Part shown: in pieces, positions 38,501-49,648 of the stretch
Numbering within the stretch: the first letter of the stretch is position 1
Layout of the letters: every line of letters begins with the position of its first letter
Assembly: GCA_030278955.1 (NCBI GenBank)
Contig: JAOANR010000015.1
Coordinates: 36,116,487-36,180,486, forward strand
Length of the DNA: 64,000 bases
DNA from: Hygrophila difformis
Taxonomy: Eukaryota > Streptophyta > Magnoliopsida > Lamiales > Acanthaceae
Reading direction: 5' to 3'
Notes under the pieces: generated by a model
The model's input: the letters and a program-made list of their open reading frames with translations, nothing else
Told to the model about the DNA's origin: nothing
Databases searched by the model: none
Program-made: the position numbers and the translations under genes

Positions 38501-39077
38501 GTAACTCAGGAAGCTAGTGAAGAACCTGAACAGGAAGCCAGAGTTTTCAAGGTATAGTTTCTTTTAATAGAAATAAATGACATTTGTGTGGGATATCCTT
38601 ACATAATAAGCCATCCCTGTGGTACACGTACAGTTTGGCGAGCTTCAGGTTGAATTGACTGCAGATAAGGCATATATTGGTGCTGTCATAGGATTTGTTT
38701 TCGGGTAATCAATCATCAATCAATGAGTCTTCATTCTTGAACCTGAGTTGGAGAAAGAATTTACTTTTCTGCATTGAAACTCAAATTGTAGGATTCTTTC
38801 ATGGCAAGTGAGTCGAGGCGTCCAAAGTATACCGGAGAGCGCACTGGAGTACGCTAATGATAATGCTGTGCTTCTGGCCAAGGTGCCTAAAAAAACTCAA
38901 TTCTTGAGTAGTGCAATTTCTTTATAATTCTTGGTCCTAATCAGGAAACTGAAATGCACCTCACAGTCGCTGCGTGGATTTCTACTTGGGATCTTCTATT
39001 CATCAACAGTTTTATCTGGTTTCGCAAGTATAGGACTTATCCTGCTTGGGGGCCAATTAAAGTCCAAAGATAAGTGA
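35561..39077 (+). CDS. plastid-targeted protein with two C-terminal membrane segments, function unknown
   Basis: Nine exons join to 295 residues: 35561-35791, 36018-36044, 36888-36935, 37721-37853, 37947-38023, 38453-38551, 38634-38704, 38792-38882, 38967-39077. Residues 1-55 are rich in Ser and Pro with few acidic residues and look like a chloroplast transit peptide (MATASSLSLVHFLPPSKFPS). The middle is soluble, with ILLNITRAWELADASTSEKL around residues 110-130 and GKRLVSASRRFQSMGQYGQG around 150-170. Hydrophobic spans lie near 216-236 (AYIGAVIGFVFGILSW) and 264-287 (FLLGIFYSSTVLSGFASIGL). The tail is charged, KSKDK. All phases agree. It resembles conserved plant chloroplast proteins of unknown role; I do not assign a name. 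A thylakoid or envelope location is inferred. Exon 2 is only 27 bases and intron 4 has a GC donor. Intron 2 holds a MITE. Confidence 0.85.
36277..36584. mobile_element. Stowaway-type MITE, copy 6, with internal 37-bp duplication
   Basis: Runs from TACTCCCTCCGTTTTTATT to AACCGGAGGGAGTA within intron 2 of the plastid-protein gene. A 37-bp unit beginning ACAAGTTAAAATATAGTC is repeated exactly in tandem (36380-36416, 36417-36453), which explains why this copy is longer than copy 1. Confidence 0.9.
37854..37946 (+). other. GC-AG intron of the plastid-protein gene (intron 4)
   Basis: The exon ends AAATCAG and the intron begins GCAAGTATGC; the acceptor is GGTTAG before CACTTGGC. Only this donor gives ...NKKSALGKRLVSA. 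The GT four bases on would shift the frame into a stop within 25 codons. Confidence 0.85.
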
Positions 39078-40381
39078 GCTGCAGTGATTTCCATACTTTG
39101 GAATCGAGAATTTCCTTTCCATCTGTATATGTGTCACCAATTGCACATATCTGTATCTGAACGAACATATATTCACTGAATATATTTCTTTTTACCCTGA
39201 CACAGATGGGAAGTTTCAGTTGTAATGGAGAATATTCAAAAAGCTTGCTTATCATTTTGATTTGCTTGGTAATATCATATTCTCACATATACAGTGGCGA
39301 AACTAGGAATGCTCTTTAAGGAAAAAGCCGGTTTCTACCAAAAAAAATTGTCGCAACAAAGAAAGGGCTTAAAAAATTATGGAGGAGCTGATCGAGGCCA
39401 CTCCATCATTACACATAGTTTCGCGTCGCTGCACATATACGTGACTTTCTGTGATGTAGGTTGGATATGGTTGCTTCACCTTATGTCTTGCAACCCTTCT
39501 TCGTCGTCTTTGTATACCAGTAGTATTACCCCGCCCAATGTGCGTAAATATGGAAAATGAGAATAAAAATATCTAATTTAATAAATAAAATTATTCAATT
39601 TTATTATATCGATTATATTCCTCAAACTATTTAAACTATTTTATGCATTACATGATTACATTTTTATATCCATATAGCATAGAAATTGACCAATAGACAT
39701 GTGTCATTACCAATATTTATATATTACAACTTAGTACCTTAAAAATATTATAATAAAAAAATAGTTGAAAAGACAAAAAAAGAAAAAGAAAAAGCAAAGA
39801 TAAAAAACTTTCTATTGATATTGACTCACCCTAAAGCGTTGAGAAATTAGAAATTTCATAAAGATATAAATATTTTCCAAATTAAATTTGAAAAATATAA
39901 GAAAATACTATAGTGAATGAATCCATTGACAAATTAAAATAACTATAGTTTCATCAACTTGTTGTCGTATTGCATTTTATCTAATTTAGTTAATTTATCT
40001 AATAAAAATATTTGCTATTCATTAATAAATATAATATCCAGTCTACAAAGTACTTATAAATAATTCACAATATATTCTCTAACTATAATTTCAATTAATA
40101 GAAGAATAATAACAAATATTGATATTATATTTAAAGAATAAATATAATATCAACCCATAAAATTTTTGTTGCATACTTTATTTGATACTACTTTTATCTA
40201 TAATAATTACTTAATTAAATTATCTAATTTGAATTTCGCTCAAATTTGATTGTATTATATTTTGAAATTGCATTATGGTTTTATATAATTCCTTCACTTT
40301 TATAATGAAAAGGGATTGACATTTACTACTGTTTATTATACAACTTTGACCAATGCTTATACAACATCTGTATAATAAAAA
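39078..40381. other. AT-rich intergenic DNA before the retrotransposon block
   Basis: The first part is probable 3' UTR. From about 39650 the sequence is strongly AT-rich and lacks ORFs of note. A CAGTGGCGAAACTAGGAATG stretch at 39292 resembles a sequence common at ends of plant repeats, but no second end was found. Confidence 0.5.
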
Positions 40382-41402
40382 TGTTCGTCCCAGATATTAC
40401 TAAAATCTTGTGTTAGCACGGTCGTCGAGCGGTGATTAAAACTACGTGTGAACGATAGTGTGTGCAAATCAGTGTACGCAGCAGAAAGTAAAGACACGTG
40501 ATTTGGTAACCCAGTTCGGCTTTCGGCCTACGTCTGGGGGATTCCAATCCAGGATCTTAAACTAACACTCAAAAATCCTAGACCTAAAAGATTACACAAT
40601 CAAAACAGATTCTGTTACCAAGACTTCCCTGCTTGTAGAATGATCGTGGTCAGGACTCCCCCACAACTACGATCACTGGACAGCTCGTCCAATCTTGTTT
40701 CTCCGATTGTTTGAATCCTCAGATCTTGAAACTCTGGTGCAGCAGATCGCCTGAATTCATCCTTCAGATCCCTTCAAAGCCTCTTCGCCAAGACGACTTT
40801 GAAACACAAAATGTAGAAATGGGTTTCTTCAACAAGATGAATCCGTCGAAGAAGAATAAGCGCAGACCTTGATGATAAACGAAAGTTCTTCTTAAAGTGC
40901 AGAAATCACATCAAGGGATTTTCTAATCTCTCCAAGAATCAATCTATGAAAACTAGAGAGTAACCGACTCACAAAATCTCTCAAAATGAAACTTTACAAC
41001 TCAATGAAACTAAAAACAAATTACAGAAAGTCTAAACACAGGTATATATACTCAGAAATACGAATTAGACTCTCCTGAATCGGTTAGACACGCGCACAGA
41101 AAAAGAAACTGTCGCACATGTCTGACTGTAACTGCTTCGATCGTCTTGTCGTGGTTTCAACAACCATGGAACTACCTCATCTGCACAAGAGCACGTTAAT
41201 AACAACAATCTCCCCCACTCTTGTGGAGATGATAATTCCATCACCAAATGGTGTTGAAACTATCTAAGTCCAAAGAGTATAAGAGATCATAACAGAGCAA
41301 CATAATGTGATACACAAATAGGATGTTAAAGAAGGGTCAAAACAAATCAGAAACAACATCCATCAAGCATTCCGAGCATAATCACAGTGCAGACATAAAA
41401 AT
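40382..41402 (-). repeat. truncated copia 3' LTR
   Basis: Collinear with 44109-45128 and about 98% identical by eye. It stops abruptly at 41402 where integrase sequence begins, so its outermost U3 (about 180 bp) is deleted. The TATA box copy is at 41043-41050. Confidence 0.9.
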
Positions 41403-44050
41403 ACGTAATTCCATTGTCGTCTCAATAACGATCGAACGACTGATTCTCGAATTCCTTGCCATGATCAGTTCGGATTCGTGCAATCTTCCCTTGCTTCTCA
41501 TTCATGAGTCTTTTACTCAGAGCCTCAAAGTACTCAAAAGTCTCATCTTTTGACCTAAGAAAGAAAACCCAACAATATCTAGAGAAATCATCAACACATA
41601 CTAAAATGTACCTTTTACCATTTAAGATCTCCACTTCGGTTGGACCCATAAGATCCATTTGAATCAGGTCGAGATATTCTTTTGTTTTAATGTCATCAGT
41701 CTTCTTATGTCTCGATCTGGTTTGCTTTCCTTTGGCGCAATCTCCGCAGATAGTTTGGTCGTTCTTCTGTAGTTGCGGCAACCCGCGAACAGCATTCGAA
41801 TTACTCAGCTTATGCAGTGACTGAAAATTGAGGTGTCCAAGTCGCTTGTGCCATAGAGTAGTCTGATCATCTTTAGTCAGTAGAACCCGTGGAATGTCAT
41901 CCTTTAAGATGTAACAATTATTCTTGCTACGACCTCCGATCATGATAATCTCCTTTTGATCATTATATACTATGCATGTGTGTTTAGTAAACTTAACCAC
42001 TAAATCTTCATCACAAAGTTGACTAATAGAGATAAGATTAGTAGTAAGACCATTTACATAGTAAATTCTAGAAAGTTTAGAAAGAGTATTATCCTTAGAT
42101 TTACCATAACCCGCAATTTTGCTTCGAGTACCATCACCATACATGACGGCTCCGCAATCCTTCTCAGTAAAGTCCTTTAAGACTTTTTTCTTTCCCGTCA
42201 TATGCCTTGAACATCCCGAATCAAAATACCATTTTTCGTTTCGATGTTGTTCCTGCACCGAAAGAACTACAAAACAAGCAGAATCTTTATTATTAGTTTT
42301 ACCTTTAGGTATCCATGCCTTCTGCATTTTGAATTTCTTTCGAAGCTCTTGATCAGGCCATACGACTGGTTTACCGTTCATGAGATCTCTTAGAATCCGC
42401 ATGCATGTTTCAGCGGTGTGTCCAGGAAAATTGCAGTACAGGCAATCTTTCCGTCGTTTGGACGACTCTCCAACGAACTCTTCAGGTGGTGCTTCAGTAG
42501 TTGAAGTGAGGAAACCTCCACTTGTAAACTTTGTTTTGCTAGGTGTGCTTTGCTTCTTATAACCTAAAGCTGTTTGATCCCCAACACGTTTTCCCAAAGA
42601 TAAAACTTCATCAAGTTGATTTTTACCTTTAGATACCTTTTGAAGTTCATTGTTCTTTGCCTTGAGATCTTCAAGCTCTTTCTCCATAACATGAATTCTG
42701 TCTTTAAGAGTATTGTTCGCCTTTTGCAAGTCTTCATTCTTTTCAACCTCAAGATCATAAGCAATTCCGACGTCTGCCAGTTGTCCTAACAACTTCTTGT
42801 TTTCCTGAACAGCAACCTCGAAATCCTCTTTGAGCTCATTGTAATCCGCAAGTAGTTGATCATACTCATCATCGCTTTCACCTGAATCATAAGCATTATT
42901 GTTAGATGAAAAACATATTGACTTGACAATACCTTTTATAGTGGGACTGGTTTCTCTTAGAGTGAATGAAACGACTTCATCAGAATCTGAAATCTGTGCT
43001 TCAGTGGTTCTGTCATCGTCCTGATCACCTAGAGTAGCATGCAGTGCCTTTTTTTTTTCTCTCATTTCCTTCCTTTTGGCAGTGGCACATTCAGATCGAA
43101 CATGTCCTTTGCCTCTACATTCATAGCAGATCACCGAGGTAAACTTGTCCGGCTTGTCATAGTCTTTCTTGTTGTTGTTGGAACGATCAACTTTGCTGTT
43201 GTCTTTTCTTTTGAAATCTCTGCGAGGTTGTTTGTCCGTCGTCTGAACAGCGTTGGAACTACGACCTTGTTGTTTGTAGAACTGCTTTGCACGTCTGTCT
43301 TGCAACATCTTTGCAACTTTTCTGGAAATGTAAGATACATCATCTTCAGAAGAGTTTCCAGAATCTTCTTCTTCCACATTGACGATTCTTCTTCGAGGTG
43401 GTTCATTTCATAAGTTTGAAGAATTCCTACTAGACCATCCAAGGTAATAGTGTTCAATTTATCCAATTCTTCTAATGTAGCAACCTTCGGAGCATACTTC
43501 TTGGTGAGAGTCCTCAACATCTTTCGAACTAATTTTTTATTATCATAAATCAATCCTAAGGAGTAGGCTTGATTTACGATGTCTTTAAACCACCCGTAAT
43601 AGGTTGAGATCGATTCGTCCTTGTTCTCTTCAAATTTTCGAACATTGTCTCAACTCGCTGTAGCTTGGTAGCTCGAACATCCTCCGAACCCTCATACATC
43701 ACTTCTAGGGTTTTCCATGCGTCATGAGCCAGTGTGTGGTTTGTGACTAGCTTGAACTGCGTCTCGTCCATGGCGCTAAAAATCGCATTTAGGGCCGTAT
43801 AATTTCCTTTCTTGGCGTCTTTTTCAGCTTGAGTATATTCAGCCTTGGTTGCCGGCCGACTACCAGGTGGTTCTGTAGAACCTGCTGGAGCAGTCTGTGG
43901 TCGAGTCGGTGGTTGCCAGGCTATCTCGACTGCGTCCCAAACTTCATCTCCTAGTGCCATAAGGTGGATCTTCATCCGAGTTCTCCAATATATGTAATTC
44001 GTGCCATCAAACAATGGTGGTCTTGACAAAGATGCGCCTTCTCTATTCAT
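41403..44050 (-). pseudogene. copia gag-protease-integrase remnant (frameshifted, truncated)
   Basis: Gag begins at the ATG ending at 44050 (LFDGTNYIYWRTRMKIHLMA, a copia gag signature). The frame shifts near 43617, where the expected continuation DESISTYYGWFKDIVNQAY lies in another frame, and again near 43390. The third frame (to 41422) has a zinc knuckle CYECRGKGHVRSEC, a second one CLYCNFPGHTAETC, the aspartic protease motif WYFDSGCSRHMTG, the pre-integrase LWHKRLGHLNFQSL and the integrase core with DLMGPTEV and DHGKEFENQSFDRY. A TGA at 41422-41424 falls where Cys would be expected. Five codons later the sequence jumps into LTR. Two frameshifts, one nonsense codon and loss of all reverse transcriptase make it non-functional. 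Confidence 0.88.
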
Positions 44051-44094
44051 CTCTCCAAGATTCTCAGATCGCCTCTACTATATCAGAGTCTGCC

Positions 44095-44106
44095 GCTCTG
44101 ATACCA
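44095..44106 (-). other. primer binding site for initiator Met-tRNA
   Basis: The minus strand reads TGGTATCAGAGC two bases inside the LTR end. This is the standard initiator-Met primer site of plant copia elements. Confidence 0.85.
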
Positions 44107-44108
44107 AG

Positions 44109-45307
44109 TGTTGGTCCCAGATATTACTAAAATCTTGTGTTAGCGCGGTCGTCGAGCGGTGATTAAAACTACGTGTGAACGATAGTGTGTGCAAATCAGT
44201 GTACGCAGCAGAAAGTAAAGACACGTGATTTGGTAACCCAGTTCGGCTTTCGGCCTACGTCTGGGGGATTCCATTCCAGGATCTTAAACTAACACTCAAA
44301 AATCCTAGACCTAAAAGATTACACAATCAAAACAGATTCTGTTACCAAGACTTCCCTGCTTGTAGAATGATCGTGATCAGGACTCCCCCACAACTACGAT
44401 CACTGGACAGCTCGTCCAATCTTGTTTCTCCGATTGTTTGAATCCTTAGATCTTGAAACTCTGGTGCAGCAGATCGCCTGAATTCATCCTTCAGATCCCT
44501 TCAAAGCCTCTTCGCCAAGACGACTTTGAAACACAAAAATGTAGAAACGGGTTTCTTCAACAAGATGAATCCGTCGAAGCAGAATAAGCGCAGACCTTGA
44601 TGATAAACGGAAGTTCTTCTTAAAGTGCAGAAATCACATCAAGGGATTTTCTAATCTCTCCAAGAATCAATCTATGGAAACTAGAGAGTAACCGCTCACA
44701 AAATCTCTCAAAATGAAACTTTACAACTCAATGAAACTCAAAACTAATTACAGAAAGTCTAAACACCGGTATATATACTCAGAAATACGAATTAGACTCT
44801 CCTGAATCGGTTAGACACGCGCACAGAAAAGAAACTGTCGCACATGTCTGACTGTAACTGCTTCGGTCGTCTTGTCGTGGTTTCAACAACTATGGAACTA
44901 CCTCATCTGCACAAGAGCACGTTAATAACAACAATCTCCCCCACTCTTGTGGAGATGATAATTCCATCACCAAATGGTGTTGAAACTAACTAAGTCCAAA
45001 GAGTATAAGAGATCATAACAGAGCAACATAATGTGATACACAAATAGGATGTTAAAGAAGGGTCAAAACGAATCAGAAACAACATCCATCAAGCATTCCG
45101 AGCATAATCACAGTGCAGACATAAAAATATCAGAGCAGAGAAAAACAAGTAGTTCAGCAGTCATCAGAATTACCTAACTATTACAGACCAATAGTAATCC
45201 AGTTTCAGAAATCATCTAGATACCAAAACAGTTCAAAAACCAAAGCAGTCATCAAACATCCACAAATATTGTCCAGTAGAAATATTAGTCAGAATTCAGC
45301 ATCAACA
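44109..45307 (-). repeat. complete copia LTR (1,199 bp), shared between two element copies
   Basis: On the + strand it begins TGTTGGTCCC and ends AGCATCAACA. It is preceded on its right by a purine tract (minus-strand GGGGGAGATTTGG, 45308-45320) and followed on its left by a primer site, so it serves as 3' LTR for the sequence on the right and as 5' LTR for the element on the left. A minus-strand TATA box (TATATATA, 44770-44777) marks the probable promoter. Confidence 0.85.
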
Positions 45308-45331
45308 CCAAATCTCCCCCATGATGGAATA

Positions 45332-46724
45332 TTACTCTTCATCATCAAGTGCAATGTCCTCATCCTTATCCTGCAAATCAGCAGCATCAAAAGACAAAGG
45401 AAGCATATGAAGAATTTTAAGATTCTCCCTTTTTATAGCCATTGCTTCCTGGCTCCAGGTGGTCAGCCTCTCGTTCTGACGAAGTATCCTCTGCTTCAGC
45501 TGGTGTACAAGGGCAGGACCAGTCAAAGGATGACCGTTCTTAAAGTCGTTATGCATGTCCATCTAATTCGGAGGTGGTTTGTACTCAATGAGAGCAACCA
45601 TGTGCTTGTCTTTGATCTTCACACCAATGGATAGGAGGAATTCGGTGATGAGTGCAGGGTAGGGTAGATTGGCCGTCTTCCATCATAGAGCTGACTTGAT
45701 ACTGATTAGTCGTCGGAAGGATGTTGGCACTACAGAACTGGTACAGGCAGTAGTACTTCAATGTAAGTTCTTTAACATTGAACTTATTGCGGCCAAAACT
45801 CTTGACCTTCTGATTAGAAATCGCCAGTGCAGTAGTGAGAGTGTCTTCCGGCATTAGATCCAAACAGTCACTCATGTCGTCGTTTGGTGATAGCTTTAAC
45901 AACTTGAGAATCACAACAGGTGTTAGTTCATGAAATTTACCACGAATATAAATTTTACCGAACCAGGCAGAATGTGGAGTGAGGATCTCAGGATGTAGAT
46001 TCGCATAGAACTCGCGAACATGACTTGGTGAGTAGTGCGTGAGACCCTTAGCCCAAAAAATTAAATGCCTTTCCTGCAGGTGGTCCGAGAAACCTAGAAC
46101 GTCATAATGATTGTGCTTGAAGATTTCTTCGGGCTTAAACTCCTTCCCTTTGAGAACTTCCTTCGAAAATGCTCGCATTTCTCCAGTGTAGAACTTGAGA
46201 CTATAGGCATCTTCGGCTTTCAAAGCAGCAGGGGGTTTCCGTGGTTCCTTGCGTGGCTTCTTCGAAGTTGTGGCTACTGGTGCTGGAGTGGGCGTAGGAG
46301 TGGGCTCCTTTCGCTTTCTGGTTGATTTCCTCCGTGGTTCCGGCGTGGTTGCAACAGCATTAGGACCTCCAGTTTGCTGTGAAGCAGTGACATCAGCAAG
46401 TTCCTCTTGACTCATGTCGTGCAAACCTTGATTTTGTAGGGGGGAAAGTGGTGGAGTGTGATGCTCAGCATTTAACTCTCGAACAACTTCATCAATAATT
46501 GAGGGATCAATGGCAATTTCAGGGTTAGGGTTAGGACGATTTTGAGTGGGTGGCTCATTTTCAGTGGGTAGCTGCTCGGAAGTTGCAGCGGCAGTAGGAG
46601 CAGGAATATAAAGAACAGGGGGTAGGACAGAAAGAGGTTTGGCGTCTATGGGTGATCCAGACGGCGAGCTCATCATAGAGGAGGTGGCGGAGTGAGGAGC
46701 GTCGGGGTCGGAGACGTTCTCCAT
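45332..46724 (-). pseudogene. additional ORF of an adjoining copia copy (plant-transposon-protein-like domain)
   Basis: The ATG at 46722-46724 begins MENVSDPDAPHSATSS. A Pro/Thr-rich N-terminal half with basic clusters (RRKSTRKRKEP) comes first. A conserved block follows: RHLIFWAKGLTHYSPSHVRE, FYANLHPEIL, IYIRGKFHELTPVVILKLL. I recognise this as the domain called putative plant transposon protein, found in extra ORFs of plant retroelements; its function is unknown. A one-base shift near 45661 moves the continuation (PALITEFLLSIGVKIKDKH) to another frame, and an in-frame TAG at about 45563-45565 separates MDMHNDFKNGHPL. It is followed by a purine tract and the shared LTR, which is the position of an ORF 3' of pol. 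The frame continues upstream into the gypsy LTR, but that part is accidental. Confidence 0.75.
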
Positions 46725-46821
46725 TTTTGAATTCTTGTAGAAACTTAAACTCAAGAAATGGTTAGAAAGAAAGCTTAAGGAAAGTGGAGAAATAGTGGAC
46801 CTTAAATGGAGAGAGTGGCCT

Positions 46822-49425
46822 TGTAACACCCCGGTTTTTGGTCACCCAGGTCGGGATGTCACCGCCACATCCCCCTAGTAAGACACGGTTTCTCCGAGCT
46901 TACTAAAGAGATGCAAGGCTAGGTATTGCAGTATTTAAAACATTTAAATCATTCAAAATAGCCCATACAATATAATTCGAAAATAATATTAACATAGCGC
47001 AGCGGAAATAATTGTTTTAGTACAGTATCGCAGCGGAAAATATAAATAGGGCCGACATGGCCAAAACACGGGTTAAACAGGCCCGTTCATAATATAGTCT
47101 AAAGTATGAATTTTAAAGCAAAATAATGTTCCCCAAAATCCCTTGCATGAATCGTGCTCACACATGCTCATTCCACATATTCTCTAAGAAAAGGAATAAA
47201 AACGGTTTTGGTCAGCAAACTTGCTGAGTAAGTTAACACATGCATGATCGTAGGGTTTAAAAGCCATTAATTTAACACTTAAATAAAAACGTGATAATAA
47301 TATAATATTCAATTTAATCTAATCGACTATCCAACAGCATAACTTATTTCAGGGCTCTATTTAATAACACATATTGCATGATTTAGAATAATAGCCATAA
47401 TTTAAATAAAGCATTTAAATAATTTAATTGGATAACATAACTTAATCTAATTTAATTAAATTTAATATCCCCATTACATCCCCGATTTGGTATTTCAAGT
47501 TTCACGATAGCATTGCGATGTCAACAAGTTTAGCCGGTAGCCCGGCGGCCGCAACCGTATCAGCCATACCCAGTACCACTCCGGAGCCTCGGGAAACCCA
47601 TGTGGATATTCACGAGAGTGTAGGCTCTGTATTTCGCCATTTTGGCAATATCATATCTCAAGTTTAGCGCGCGGGGTCACCATCGTCCATTAAGGCACGA
47701 AGTGAAGCAGTTAGGGGGCACCCTGCAGAGCACTCACCCCTAATTTTAATTTATCAAGTTTGTAAGGGGATTTAATTTTAAAAATCTGACTTTAATTGTA
47801 TTCATTTAAAAATAATATCTCAACTCATTTCAACCCTAAAGGTTAATTCCATGTTTCAACAAGATTTCAAGATTTTGTTTCCGGTAAACCACAGTTTACT
47901 CTAAAATTCGTCTAAAATCAGATTTAATTCCAAAAATTCCAAAATTTCACATCTGACTCAGAAACGTCGAGATCTACAACTTTCGTGTTTTAACTTTTTC
48001 AATCCGAGATACCTAAACAGGTCAAAATCACCAATTTTCGTAGAAGAATAACTCTGTCCGAATTTAATGTATCACAGTTCAAAGATTTCGAATTCTACCA
48101 TAGCAATTCAATTCCAAATTTGATGAAATTTTACAGAGATCATCTTAAGACAATTATCTACGACTTTTATGTTTGGCCAAAGATCTAAAACAGTCTAGAT
48201 CCTATGTCAAAAATGTGATCAAGATCATATCTAAGTTCTGTCCAGAATTTCGAGATCTAGATTCAAACAGTTGTGTTTCGGATGGTTTTCACCTATCAAA
48301 TCATTTCTAAAAATTCTCAAAAATTTACAGTAGATAGATCTAAGCCTTAAGAATGTTTTTTGTGTTTTAAGTTTTTCCATTTGAAGTCGTTTTAAGGTTC
48401 GGAAAAATTCATCAAATCTGTTGCGTCGGTAGAAAGTATAAATTGACAGATTTTCGATTCCTTTTGTTAATCTTTTAGTTTTGAATGTTTTAATTCATCC
48501 CAAAACCATGTAAGAGTTAACTTACAGAGGTGTGAACGTCCGGGATCGTCTATTTCGAAGGCGTGGCTTCCAGTCCACCGTTTCTCCTCTCCGTTCGTCG
48601 GGTTCTACGATCTAGATCCAATTCGAGGTGTAGAAAGAAAAAGGAGATGATTAGGATTCGTTTTCGAATCGTATATAGAACAAGGTTTGGATCGAGACTT
48701 ACCACGACTATGAGATCTTAGAATTTTCGTCCAACAGTATTCGCCTTGGTTTCGTGCCTCCGACGACTCCGGATTTAGGGTTTCGAATGTGTAGAAAGTT
48801 GTAGGGTTTTGTAAAAGTATTCGGAGCCCCTAGGAGGTCTTATTTATAGATATCTAAGACCTAGCGTCCAAAATCTGACCCCAAGGGTCTTGGGTCGAGA
48901 GACGTTCAACCGAAAGTCGAAAAATCCGCGTTCGGGCGAGAGATTCGCGCAACGGGCGAATCTGTCGCGTGGCGCGGTCGTGGCGCGCCCCATGCCTATG
49001 GACCGCGCGGCCACCGCGCCGACTTCGCCTGGACTTCGGTCCGGGCGGGTCGTGCGATCCGTCGTGCCTTTCCTCCTCTCTTTCGGATTTCTATCCCTCT
49101 ATGCTCCCGAATTCCGATTTCCGGGGTATCTTCGGGTTTCTACTTTCTCTCTAAATTTTTACTCGGGTCTAATTGGATGTTTGGACTCGAATCCTCGAGT
49201 TCATTAGTGTCGGGTTTCGGTGTACAATTTACTTACCTTAAATAATTCCTTTTTATGTAATTAAATTCCTTTAATTCCTTTTTAAGTTAAATCTCATTTC
49301 TCATTTCCTTATCTTTATTCATTTATTTATTTGCTGGATTTATCTATTTATTTTATTTATTGTATTTATTGTTTATTTATTTAATTATTATTTTATTTTA
49401 TGTTGGAAAATTCTCGGGTATTACA
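46822..49425 (-). repeat. gypsy 3' LTR (2,604 bp)
   Basis: On the + strand it begins TGTAACACCCCGG and ends CGGGTATTACA, so the minus-strand ends are TGTAATACC and GGTGTTACA. The purine tract AAGGAGGGTAGAC adjoins it at 49426-49438. A GC-rich patch lies at about 48890-49080. Small ORFs inside are not considered genes. Confidence 0.85.
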
Positions 49426-49648
49426 GTCTACCCTCCTTAAGAATCAACTTCGTCCTCGAAGTTGTGTTTCGGCTTTTCTCCTGCTAAGGTCTTGTGTTTG
49501 TTTTCTTATGTTGTGACTGAACTTAGAATTAAAACTTCTAAGCTGCCTACGTACCCGGTAAAGGGATCAAGCCATAACGTAGTTCAAAAGTTTACAAAAA
49601 TGCACGAAAAATAGGTGGTATGACATCCTCTCCCCCTTAAGATTGCAG

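Larger units (their letters stand above)
40382..45307 (-). mobile_element. Ty1/copia LTR retrotransposon with internal deletion
   Basis: The 5' LTR is at the right (44109-45307) and the 3' LTR at the left (40382-41402, truncated). Between them, on the minus strand, lie a Met-tRNA primer site, gag, protease and the first part of integrase. Reverse transcriptase, RNase H, the polypurine tract and the first roughly 180 bp of the 3' LTR are missing, replaced by a single junction at 41402/41403. LTR ends are TGTTGG...CAACA-type. The two LTRs differ at about 20 sites over about 1,020 bp by eye, so insertion was fairly recent. The element cannot be autonomous. Confidence 0.9.

Noticed and set aside
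39292..39560. Transposon end suggested by CAGTGGCGAAACTAGG
   Set aside because: No matching inverted end or target duplication was found nearby, and the 88-codon ORF there is not recognisable.
48890..49207. GC-rich 105-codon ORF
   Set aside because: It lies inside the gypsy LTR and opposite its orientation; high GC alone lengthens ORFs.
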